A DNA stretch of 64,000 nucleotides, taken from positions 20,139 through 84,138 of the forward strand of contig DATEDF010000055.1 of assembly GCA_035286465.1 (NCBI GenBank), in the 5' to 3' direction. A program made the translations under genes and the position numbers. Below the pieces are notes generated by a model. The model saw only the letters and a list, made by a program, of their open reading frames with translations, searched no databases and was not told the origin of the DNA. This DNA is from Fen-1231 sp035286465 (GTDB lineage: Bacteria > Gemmatimonadota > Gemmatimonadetes > Gemmatimonadales > Gemmatimonadaceae). This document shows positions 52,517-60,071 of the stretch, piece by piece; the stretch's first letter is position 1; every line of letters starts with the position of its first letter.

Positions 52517-54216
52517 GGCATCTACTCAGCGCTGCGACCCTCCTCGCGCCCGTCGCGCTCGGAGCGCAGCAGCTCGACTCCGCCACGCTCGCCGCGCGCG
52601 CCGACCGCGGCTTCGCCGCCGTCGCGGCGACCGCCTCCAGCACGACGCCCGGCTGCGCCGCCGCCATCGCGCAGAACGGCCGCCAGCTCTGGGCGCGCGC
52701 CATCGGAATGGCCGACCTCGAGTTCGGCATCCCCAACACGCCGCAGACCATCTTCGAGACCGGCTCCGTCGCCAAGCAGTTCACCGCCGCCTCCGTGGTG
52801 CTCCTCGCGCTCGACGGGAAGCTCGGCCTCGACGAGCCCGTGCGGAAATACGTCCCCGAGCTTCCCGACTACGGCAAGCCGCTCACGATTCGCCACCTCC
52901 TGAACCACACGAGCGGAATCCGCGACTGGGGTTCCGTCCTCGGCCTCACCGGTTTCGGCCGCGGCGACCGCGTCGTGTCACAGGTGCTCGCGATGGACGT
53001 GATCACGCACCAGAAGGGAATCGACTTCACGCCGGGCGCCGAGTACTCGTACTCGAACAGCGGCTACACGCTTCTTTCCACGATTGTCGAGCGCGTTTCG
53101 AAGCAGAGTCTCCCCGCGTTCACGCAGGAGCGGCTCTTCAAGCCGCTCGGCATCACGGCGCAGTGGCGAGACGACTACCAGCGCCTGGTGCCCGGGCGGG
53201 CGCAGGCGTACGCGCCGGTCGCGGGCGGCGCGGCGGGCGCGCGCGGCGCGCGCGGCGCGGGAGGCCCGGCCGGCTCAGCCGGTACCTGGCGGCTCGAGAT
53301 GCCGTTCATGAACGTCTACGGCAACGGCGGCCTGCTGATGACCGTCGGCGACATGCTCAAGTGGAACGCGATGCTCGAGTCACGCGCGCTGGGCGGCGCG
53401 CTGGTGGATTCGCTCGAGCGGCGCGGCCGGCTCAACGACGGGCGCGAGATCGCCTACGCCCTCGGCCTCACGGTCAACACGTATCGCGGCTTGCGCCAGG
53501 TCGCGCACAGCGGATCCACGGCGGGCTACAACGCCTACCTCACGCGTTTCCCCGACCTCAAGCTCTCGGTTGCCGTGATGTGCAACGCGGCGTCGGTGAG
53601 TTCGACGGGTGTCGCGATGCGGCTCGTGGATTCGATCGCCGGCCCGCTGCCGAACCCTCCTGCGCCCGACACGGTCTCGCTGGCGGTCAGCGAGCTCGAG
53701 AAGCGCGTGGGCCTCTGGCGCGCGGTCGCGACACATCTCCCCGCGCAGACGATCGTCGAGAACGGCGCACTCCGCCTCGTGGGTGGCGCGGTGTTGCGCC
53801 CCCTCCGCGACGGATCATTCCTGGCCGCGCAGGGTCCGGTTCGGTGGCGGTTCGAGCCGGGGACCGGCGGGCAGCCCGCGCGGGCCACGCGCCTCGGCGT
53901 GGAGGGCGACGAGCCCTTCGTGGCGGAGTCGCCGTGGACGCCGGCGCCCGCGGAGCTCGCGCAGCTCACCGGCGAATGGCACAGCGAGGAGGCCGGCGCA
54001 TCGTTCACCTTCGCCGTCGAGGACGGCCAGCCCGTCCTCCGGCAGCGGCCCGCCACGCGGCGTCCGCTCCGCGCGCTGTACCGCGACCACTTCGGCCCGG
54101 TGCAGGGCGGCGGCACGGTCATCTGGTTCACGCGCGACACGGGTGGCCGCGTGAACGCCATGCACTTCGGCACGTCGCGACTGAGGGACATGCCCTTCGC
54201 GCGAATCGGCAAGTAG
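52513..54216 (+). CDS. secreted serine hydrolase (beta-lactamase/class C family)
   Basis: 567 residues. Signal peptide MRHLLSAATLLAPVALGAQ confirms the GTG 52513 start. Active-site SVAK at 85-88, YSNSGY (YxN), and HSGSTAGYN. A Gly/Ala/Arg insert lies at about 236-256. The C-terminal 170 residues form a lipocalin-like beta domain often found in these proteins. It belongs to the chromosomal G+C-rich background rather than to the defence island, even though its start overlaps the res stop. Confidence 0.9.
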   Translation: MRHLLSAATLLAPVALGAQQLDSATLAARADRGFAAVAATASSTTPGCAAAIAQNGRQLWARAIGMADLEFGIPNTPQTIFETGSVAKQFTAASVVLLALDGKLGLDEPVRKYVPELPDYGKPLTIRHLLNHTSGIRDWGSVLGLTGFGRGDRVVSQVLAMDVITHQKGIDFTPGAEYSYSNSGYTLLSTIVERVSKQSLPAFTQERLFKPLGITAQWRDDYQRLVPGRAQAYAPVAGGAAGARGARGAGGPAGSAGTWRLEMPFMNVYGNGGLLMTVGDMLKWNAMLESRALGGALVDSLERRGRLNDGREIAYALGLTVNTYRGLRQVAHSGSTAGYNAYLTRFPDLKLSVAVMCNAASVSSTGVAMRLVDSIAGPLPNPPAPDTVSLAVSELEKRVGLWRAVATHLPAQTIVENGALRLVGGAVLRPLRDGSFLAAQGPVRWRFEPGTGGQPARATRLGVEGDEPFVAESPWTPAPAELAQLTGEWHSEEAGASFTFAVEDGQPVLRQRPATRRPLRALYRDHFGPVQGGGTVIWFTRDTGGRVNAMHFGTSRLRDMPFARIGK

Positions 54217-54918
54217 CATATCGGGTGCCGGCGCCGCGGGCGCGATGGCGTGCGTCGCGCCGCCATCGTGCCGCCAGGGGCTCGCCGACGTGCCCGGAAT
54301 GGCGAAGAACGGAAGCGGGTTGATGGGCGCGCCGTTCGAGTAGCGCCGCTCGTTCACGACCCGCAGCAGCTGGAAGTGCAGGTGCGGTGCGCCGGGGGGC
54401 GCGTTTCCCGTCGTGCCCACGTAGCCGATGACGTCGCCGCGCTTCACCTCCTGACCCTCGCGCAGCCCCTTCGCGTAGCGCTCGAGGTGCGCGTAGTAGT
54501 ACGCGAGCCGCTGCCCGGCGTCCGCCGCCCAGATGACATTGCCGCCCAGCGCGTTCGTGCCGACGCGAAGGATCACGCCGTCGTCCGCCGCGAGCACCGG
54601 CGTTCCCCTCGGCGCGAAGATGTCCTGGGCGTCGTGACGCCGTGCCCCATCGCGAAGCGCGTCGAAGGAGTCGCTGATCTGCCAGGGGGCGACGCCCGCC
54701 ACGGGCACCAGGAGCCCTCGCTCGCGGATCGGCGCCAGCGCACGGTCGGTCGCGAGGACGGCCTCCGGCACCGGCTCGAGAGGGAACGGCACCGGAATGG
54801 GGCTTGGCGACTCGGCCGGCGGCTCGGGGAGCGGCGCCACGGGCGGAAGGGGCTGAAGCGCCGGCGCGCAGCCCCCTCCGAGCAAGAGCAGGGGAATGAC
54901 CAGCCGCTTTCGGGGCAT
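53815..54918 (-). CDS. M23-family metallopeptidase lipoprotein with antisense C-terminal extension
   Basis: 367 residues as read. Lipoprotein signal with lipobox LGGGC (Cys17), Pro-rich linker, then a LytM/M23 domain: His95 and Asp99 (RRHDAQDIFAPRGTPV) and HLHF at 179-182. It cleaves peptidoglycan cross-links or activates amidases. The recognisable domain ends near residue 209 (about 54290); the frame continues another 158 residues to 53815, the last 134 of them antisense to the serine hydrolase gene. The tail has no recognisable fold. Confidence 0.82.
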   Translation of the reverse strand: MPRKRLVIPLLLLGGGCAPALQPLPPVAPLPEPPAESPSPIPVPFPLEPVPEAVLATDRALAPIRERGLLVPVAGVAPWQISDSFDALRDGARRHDAQDIFAPRGTPVLAADDGVILRVGTNALGGNVIWAADAGQRLAYYYAHLERYAKGLREGQEVKRGDVIGYVGTTGNAPPGAPHLHFQLLRVVNERRYSNGAPINPLPFFAIPGTSASPWRHDGGATHAIAPAAPAPDMLLADSREGHVPQSRRAEVHGVHAATRVAREPDDRAAALHRAEVVAVQRAERTPRGGPLPEDGLAVLDGEGERCAGLLAVPFAGELRELRGRRRPRRLRHEGLVALHAEARGPRGLPAGPRLEPPPNRTLRGQE

Positions 54919-54976
54919 TCTGCCCCATACACGACCGCCTCTCTCCGGGCGTCACACCGAGGGACCGACGGCGCCC

Positions 54977-55030
54977 GGCGCCACTGGCGCCACTGGTGCC
55001 GCTGGTGCCGCTGGTGCCGCTGGTGCCGCT
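54977..55030. repeat. 9-bp tandem repeat, six copies
   Basis: Two copies of GGCGCCACT followed by four of GGTGCCGCT, between the divergent M23 and thioredoxin-like genes. Confidence 0.9.
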
Positions 55031-55127
55031 TCGCCGGCGGCGGCTCGGCCATTCCCGCCGCCGAGTGTGCGGGTTTGCCCGGCAGAAAAACCGCGAATCC
55101 CCGCCCGCGACGCTCCCCCCGAGCCGC

Positions 55128-55133
55128 TAGGGT
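55128..55133 (+). promoter_or_regulatory. TANNNT hexamer 6 bases before the thioredoxin-like ATG
   Basis: TAGGGT, then 6 bases, then ATG 55140; no Shine-Dalgarno motif. Same arrangement as at 27612 and 30530. Confidence 0.4.
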
Positions 55134-55139
55134 GCCGTC

Positions 55140-55706
55140 ATGCGAGAGCACTTCTACGCCGGTGCGACGTTCGACGACATGGTCGCGTCCGCGAAGACGA
55201 ACGCGGCGCTCTGGCGGTCCCTCCGCTTACGCGCGTCGGTGGACGACGACGCGGTGCGACGCGTGGAAGCGCTCGGCGGCTCGTGGCACCTCCTCGTGCT
55301 CAGCGAAGATTGGTGCAGCGACTCCGTGAGCACGGTGCCCTTTGTGGATGAGCTGGCGTCGCGCGCCGCGAACCTCGACCTCCGCATCCTCGCGCGCGAT
55401 GAGCATCCCGACCTGATGGAGGCGCACCTCACGCAAGGTCACCTGCGCGCCATTCCCGTCGTGATGCTCCTCGACGAGCACTTCGTCGAGCGCGGCTGGT
55501 GGGGCTCCCGCCCCGCGGCGCTGCAGGAGTGGGTGCGCGGACCGGGGCGCACGCTCTCCCGGGAGGAGCAGTTGCGCGAACGGCGCCGCTGGTACGCGCT
55601 CGACCACGGGAAGTCGGCGATCCGCGAGATCGTGGCGCTGCTCGAGGAGGCCGCGGCGGCGGCTCACGGCGGCGCCGGCGCCAGCGCGTCCACGAGCGCG
55701 ACGTAG
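55140..55706 (+). CDS. thioredoxin-fold family protein
   Basis: 188 residues. Thioredoxin-like fold with WCSDS at 58-62 (LSEDWCSDSV): the first cysteine is kept but the second is replaced, so a classical dithiol exchange is unlikely. The cis-Pro region RAIPVVMLLDE is present. Role not known. Overlaps the convergent Fic-like gene by 43 bases (55664-55706). Confidence 0.8.
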   Translation: MREHFYAGATFDDMVASAKTNAALWRSLRLRASVDDDAVRRVEALGGSWHLLVLSEDWCSDSVSTVPFVDELASRAANLDLRILARDEHPDLMEAHLTQGHLRAIPVVMLLDEHFVERGWWGSRPAALQEWVRGPGRTLSREEQLRERRRWYALDHGKSAIREIVALLEEAAAAAHGGAGASASTSAT

Positions 55707-56605
55707 ACGAAGGCGCGCGATCGTTCGCGTCCGGTGACCTCGCGCGCGATTCCGAGCGCGACGAGCCGTTCCACGGCCGCGCTCGACGTCGGCGGAGTCT
55801 GGCCCAGCGCCCGCGCGGCATCGGGGACCGTGAGGATGTGCTCAGCGCCGAGGAGCCCGAGCACGTCGAGCGCCGAGTACGCCGCGCGGCCGAGCGAATC
55901 GCGAACGCGCGACGTGTCGGACGCGATCCGTTCCCGGGCGGCGGCGAGGCCCCGTTCGGCGGCGCGCGCCTCGCGCGCCAGGGCCGTGAATGCCGCGAGG
56001 AGCCACGCGTCGCGCTCCGCGTCGCCGGCGACCGCGGGTCCCGCGAGCGTTCCCTCGCGCGCGAGCGGCAGCGTGACCCAGGCGTCCGTGAGGGCGCCGC
56101 CGACCGAGAGCACGAGCGTGGCGGCCAAGGCGGCGACGCGCGATCTCTCCTCGCGATCACCGCTCAGCCCGAGCAGCGCGAGGGCGGCGAGGACGGCCTT
56201 CAGCACGGGTGGCGTGCGCTCGCGCGCGTCGCGGAGCAGCGCATCCACGGGGGGAGCGTCGGGATCGCCCGCGCGTCGCACCTGCAGGAGCTCGTGCAGC
56301 AGCGCCACCGACGGCACCACGCCGCCCCGCGCGCGGGCAGCGCCCGCGAGGAGCGCCGCGTGGAACGCCCGGAGCCCCTTGTCCCCCTCCCCATCCGGGC
56401 GGAGCAGGGCGATCATTCCGTCACGCGAGGCGCCGTGGGCGGTCGCGCTCGCCCGGAGGACGAGAAGACGGCTCAGGCCGGGAGGGGCCAGCACGCCGGC
56501 GGCATCGAGTCGGCCGATCGCCGTGGCGGCGTTCTCATAGGCGCGGAGCGTCTCTGGACTCACGGCGGTGGCGAATCGCACGGACTCGAGTTGCGTTGCG
56601 TTCAT
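55664..56605 (-). CDS. Fic-fold-like protein lacking the catalytic motif, with C-terminal winged helix
   Basis: 313 residues. The C-terminal 65 residues (243-308) match the winged helix of Fic-family proteins closely (VERLVALGIAREVTGRERSR, then FVY). The all-helical region before it follows the length and pattern of a Fic domain, but where HPFxxGNGR should be (about 145-157) the sequence reads LGLSGDREERSRV, so the AMP-transfer histidine is absent. The N terminus resembles the Fic N-terminal helices. It is therefore a likely pseudo-enzyme acting as a DNA-binding protein. A 14-bp palindrome lies just upstream of its start. Confidence 0.65.
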   Translation of the reverse strand: MNATQLESVRFATAVSPETLRAYENAATAIGRLDAAGVLAPPGLSRLLVLRASATAHGASRDGMIALLRPDGEGDKGLRAFHAALLAGAARARGGVVPSVALLHELLQVRRAGDPDAPPVDALLRDARERTPPVLKAVLAALALLGLSGDREERSRVAALAATLVLSVGGALTDAWVTLPLAREGTLAGPAVAGDAERDAWLLAAFTALAREARAAERGLAAARERIASDTSRVRDSLGRAAYSALDVLGLLGAEHILTVPDAARALGQTPPTSSAAVERLVALGIAREVTGRERSRAFVYVALVDALAPAPP

Positions 56606-56621
56606 TCCACTGTATGTTCTG

Positions 56622-56635
56622 GTAAGTAAACTTAC
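56622..56635. promoter_or_regulatory. 14-bp palindrome (candidate operator)
   Basis: GTAAGTAAACTTAC, a perfect palindrome 16 bases upstream of the Fic-like ATG. The CTTACTGA that starts inside it (56631-56638) is repeated at 56665-56672. The region 56610-56724 is strongly A+T-rich for this genome. Confidence 0.55.
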
Positions 56636-56674
56636 TGAGCTATCTTTTTCTAATCATACGTCGTCTTACTGAAC

Positions 56675-56705
56675 TTCACAGATATCCATTCGCTAACGAT
56701 ATAAT
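56675..56705 (+). promoter_or_regulatory. promoter of the ChaN-like gene
   Basis: TTCACA (56675-56680), 19-base spacer, perfect TATAAT (56700-56705), 19 bases before the ATG. The spacer is long; the -10 is convincing. Confidence 0.55.
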
Positions 56706-56724
56706 ACACTCAGAATCTTAACTA

Positions 56725-57696
56725 ATGCTAATCCACTTTGTCGCTCTGTCACTGGCGAGCGCCGCTCCGCAATCCCAGCCCGCCACCGATTCCATTCGGC
56801 CCGCTGCGGAGGCCGTCGCCCCGGCGTACGTGCCGCACCGCGTCTACGACGCGCGCCGGAACCGTTTCACGGATTTCGAGGCGATGGTCGCCGACCTCAC
56901 CTACGCCGACGTCGTCCTCCTGGGCGAGCAGCACGACGACGCCGCCACGCACCGACTGGAAACGGCAACGCTCGAGGGGCTCGCGAGGCGGCGCAGCAAC
57001 GTCGTCCTCACGCTCGAGATGTTCGAGCGCGACGTGCAGGGGCCGCTCAGTGACTATCTCGCGGGGAAGATCGCGGAGCCGGACTTCCTCGCGGGCACGC
57101 GCCCTTGGCCACGCTACCGCACCGACTACCGGCCGCTGGTCGAGTTCGCGCGCCTCTGGAAGTGGCCGGTGGTCGCCGGCAACGTGCCGCGGCGCTTCGC
57201 CAGTCTCGTGTCCCGCGCCGGGCTTGCGGGTCTCGACACGCTCGCCACGGCGGACCGCGCGCTCGTGGCTCGTGACCTCGACTGCCCGCACGACGACTAC
57301 TACGCGCGCTTCGCGAAGACGATCGGCGACATGCCCACGCACTCGGGCGGCTCGAGTCCGCAGACGCCGGAGGAGAAGCGCGCCGCGATCGAGCGCGTCT
57401 ATCAGGCGCAGTGCATCAAGGACGAGACGATGGGCGAGTCCATCGCGGCCGCGTTCGCCGCGGCGCCGCCGCGCGCACTCGTGGTGCACGTCAACGGCGC
57501 CTTTCACAGCGACTACCGGTTCGGCACCGCGGAGCGCGCGCAGCGCCGGCTGCGCGGCAAGCGCGTCGCGGTGGTGAGCTTCGTGCCGGTGCCCGATCTC
57601 GATCGCGCCGAGGGCAAGCCGCAGCGCAAGCTCGGCGACTACGTCGTCTTCACGCTCGCGCCGCCGAAGGCCCCGGCCGCGCCGGCTGGGCGGTGA
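56725..57696 (+). CDS. ChaN-family (haem-binding/Tiki-like) exported protein
   Basis: 323 residues. ChaN/DUF399 domain with GEQHDD (67-72), His76 and LEMFERDVQ; ends with VVHVNGAFHSDY. E. coli ChaN is an iron-regulated haem-binding lipoprotein; this one has only a short, weakly hydrophobic signal (MLIHFVALSLASA) and no lipobox cysteine. Possible roles: haem handling or metal-dependent hydrolysis. Divergent from the Fic-like gene; the shared region holds a palindrome and promoter. Confidence 0.82.
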   Translation: MLIHFVALSLASAAPQSQPATDSIRPAAEAVAPAYVPHRVYDARRNRFTDFEAMVADLTYADVVLLGEQHDDAATHRLETATLEGLARRRSNVVLTLEMFERDVQGPLSDYLAGKIAEPDFLAGTRPWPRYRTDYRPLVEFARLWKWPVVAGNVPRRFASLVSRAGLAGLDTLATADRALVARDLDCPHDDYYARFAKTIGDMPTHSGGSSPQTPEEKRAAIERVYQAQCIKDETMGESIAAAFAAAPPRALVVHVNGAFHSDYRFGTAERAQRRLRGKRVAVVSFVPVPDLDRAEGKPQRKLGDYVVFTLAPPKAPAAPAGR

Positions 57697-57757
57697 GGCG
57701 GGCCGTCTTCGCGGTCGATCGGTGAGCCCATCCGCGCCGGCCGCGCGGTAAGGGTCC

Positions 57758-58876
57758 TCACGGCTCTTCCCACGCGAACCCCGCCGCGAGTCGGGTGAGC
57801 CGCTTCGCGTCGAGATCGAGCACGAGCAGGGTCGTCGCCCCCGCGCGTTCTGTCGTGGCCCGTGTGGCGAGATCGTCCACGCCGTCGCCGTCCGCGTCGA
57901 AGGCGACGAGGAGGTCGTGCGCGCGGAACCGGTAATCGCTCACGCGGAGCGGCGTCACCCGGCCGACGGAATCCACGAGCACCACGCGCTCGCGCACCCA
58001 CTCCACGTTGCCCGCCTTGAGACTCACCACGAGCGCCACGCGTGAGGGGCCGAAGCACCCGGTGACCTGCGAGGAGGCGATGGACAGGCGCCGCCGGAGG
58101 CGCTCGTACGGTGGCCCGGTGCCCGCGCGCAGCTCCGCGGTGAGCGAGTCGCGGATCTGGGCGAGGCGTGCCTCGAGTGCCGGCGGGAGCGGGGCGGCGC
58201 GGTCGCACGTGTCGCGCGCGGCCTCGGCGACTGAATCGGTCCGATAGGCGCTCGCGATGAGCGCGGTCCTGGCCCGCGCGAGCGAGTCCATCGTCGGCGA
58301 GCCCGCGAGGCGGAGCACGATGCGCCCGTTCCAGGTATCCACCGCGGCCGCCGTCACGTCCTCCGCCCCCCAGGGCCCGCGCAGGCGAAAGCGCGCGCCC
58401 ACGCGCACGGTCGCGCGCTTCTCGACCGCCTCACGGTACGCGGCGGCGCGGGCGGAGTCGCGCCGCACCCCGATGTCCACGCGGCCGATGTCCACGAAGG
58501 TGCGCCGGTTCCGGGACGAGACCGTGAACCAGCGCTCGCCGACGGGCGCGAAGACCAGATAGCCGCTGATCGTGTCCGCGAGCGGCGAGAGGCGCGCGGG
58601 CCTCGCGGCGCGCCGCGACGTGTCGGCCGGCGCGGCCGGCCGCGGCATCGTGCCCGGCGTCACGGGCGCCGTATCCGCCGGCGCGAGTTCCGCCGTGTCG
58701 GCGACCGCGGCAGTGGTGGCGTCGGCCGTCGCGCGAGCGGCGCCAGTCGCGCGCGACTCACACGCCGCGACCAACGCGAGCGCGCCCGAGGCGAGAAGAC
58801 GCGCCAGGTGCCGGCGTCCGCCGGCACCGCGAATGCCGGTGCAGAGTGCCATCCGTCGCGAGGTGAGGAAGCGCAC
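57758..58876 (-). CDS. predicted lipoprotein of unknown function with a C-terminal acidic loop
   Basis: 372 residues from GTG 58876 (ATG 58852 is an alternative and gives a more usual signal length). Lipobox LVAAC with Cys39, an Ala/Asp/Thr-rich linker, then two beta-rich segments (GYLVFAPVGERWFTVSS; VTAAAVDTWNGRIVLRLAG). Near the C terminus FDADGDGVDDLATRA has the look of a dockerin/EF-hand-like or FG-GAP calcium loop. No family recognised. Confidence 0.7.
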   Translation of the reverse strand: MRFLTSRRMALCTGIRGAGGRRHLARLLASGALALVAACESRATGAARATADATTAAVADTAELAPADTAPVTPGTMPRPAAPADTSRRAARPARLSPLADTISGYLVFAPVGERWFTVSSRNRRTFVDIGRVDIGVRRDSARAAAYREAVEKRATVRVGARFRLRGPWGAEDVTAAAVDTWNGRIVLRLAGSPTMDSLARARTALIASAYRTDSVAEAARDTCDRAAPLPPALEARLAQIRDSLTAELRAGTGPPYERLRRRLSIASSQVTGCFGPSRVALVVSLKAGNVEWVRERVVLVDSVGRVTPLRVSDYRFRAHDLLVAFDADGDGVDDLATRATTERAGATTLLVLDLDAKRLTRLAAGFAWEEP

Positions 58877-59026
58877 GCACCGGTGAAGTTATGCCGCGCG
58901 CGCACGGCCTCAACGTCGCGGACGCGGCGCGGTACGGGAGACCGATAGTCATCCCGCGCGTACCCGGCCTCAACGTTCGTTTCCTCAGTGGCATTCCCGA
59001 ACCCGCTCGCGCAACTTCCGTCCGCG

Positions 59027-59998
59027 ATGCATCCGTTCGAGTACCACCGCCCCGTTTCGCTCGACGCCGCGCTCGACGCCCTCGCCGCGCCGCACGCGGT
59101 GCCCCTGGGCGGCGGCACCGACCTGCTCGTGGCGATGCGCGAGCAGCTCGTCCGCGCCGAGCACCTGGTGGACGTGCGGCGCCTGCCCGGCGCGCGCGAG
59201 ATCGCCGCGCGCCCCGACGGTGCGGCGCGCGTGGGGGGCGCGGTGCGCCTCGCCGACCTCGCCGCCCATCCGGCCATCCGGGAGCGCTTCGCCGCGCTCG
59301 CCCAAGCCGCGCGTGCCGTGGGGACCCCCGCGCTCCGTAACATGGGGACCATCGCCGGCAATCTCTGCCAGCGCCCGCGCTGCTGGTACTTCCGCCGGGG
59401 CATCGCCTGCTTCAAGAGCGGCGCGAGCGCGTGTCCCGCGGAGGAAGGCGAGAATCAGTATCACGCGATCCTCGACGCGGACGCGTGCCACGCGGTGCAT
59501 CCGTCGGATCCCGCGGTGGCGCTCGTGGCGCTCGAGGCAACCGTCGAGATCGCCGCGCGGGGCGGCGCGCGGCGGTCCGTGCCCATCGCCGAGTTCTACG
59601 CGGGTGCCGCCTCGAATCCGCGGGGCGAGACCGTGCTCGCGCCGGGCGAGCTGATCGAGGCCGTCGAGCTTCCCGCGGAGGCCGCCGGCGGCGCGCAGCG
59701 CTACGTGAAACTGATGCAGCGCGGCGCGTGGGACTTCGCGCTCGTCTCGCTCGCCGCGCTCAGGCGCGCCGACGGTGAGGTTCGGCTGGTGCTGGGCGGC
59801 GTCGCGCTCCGTCCGTATCGCGTGACGCGGTCGGTGGAAGAGGATGTCGCCGTCGGCGGGCTCGACGACGCGAGCGTCGAGGCGCTCGCCGAGCGCGCGT
59901 TGCACGACGCGAAGCCGCTCGCGCTGAATTCGTACAAGGTGCGGCAGGCGGCGGCGCTGCTCCGCGAGGCGATGCGCTGGCTCAGCCGGGCGCCGTGA
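59027..59998 (+). CDS. xanthine-dehydrogenase-family FAD subunit with extra Fe-S cysteines (PaoB/YagS-like)
   Basis: 323 residues from ATG 59027 (GTG 58988 possible). FAD-binding domain: GGGTDLLVAMRE and TIAGNLCQRPRCW. An insertion at 114-136 holds Cys114, Cys119, Cys128, Cys136, as in subunits that bind an extra [4Fe-4S] cluster (E. coli PaoB, 4-hydroxybenzoyl-CoA reductase beta). CO_deh_flav_C domain at the end. The matching Fe-S and Mo subunits are at 41.3-44.1 kb. Confidence 0.92.
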   Translation: MHPFEYHRPVSLDAALDALAAPHAVPLGGGTDLLVAMREQLVRAEHLVDVRRLPGAREIAARPDGAARVGGAVRLADLAAHPAIRERFAALAQAARAVGTPALRNMGTIAGNLCQRPRCWYFRRGIACFKSGASACPAEEGENQYHAILDADACHAVHPSDPAVALVALEATVEIAARGGARRSVPIAEFYAGAASNPRGETVLAPGELIEAVELPAEAAGGAQRYVKLMQRGAWDFALVSLAALRRADGEVRLVLGGVALRPYRVTRSVEEDVAVGGLDDASVEALAERALHDAKPLALNSYKVRQAAALLREAMRWLSRAP

Positions 59999-60057
59999 GC
60001 CGAGGGCCGGGCGTCGTGAGCCGAGGGCCGGGCGTCGTGAGCCGGGGGCCGGGCGCC
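59995..60057. repeat. 21-bp tandem repeat, three copies
   Basis: GTGAGCCGAGGGCCGGGCGTC at 59995, 60016 and (with changes) 60037. The first copy contains the TGA of the FAD subunit gene; mocA follows. Confidence 0.9.
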
Positions 60058-60071
60058 GTGGGACGCGAGCA

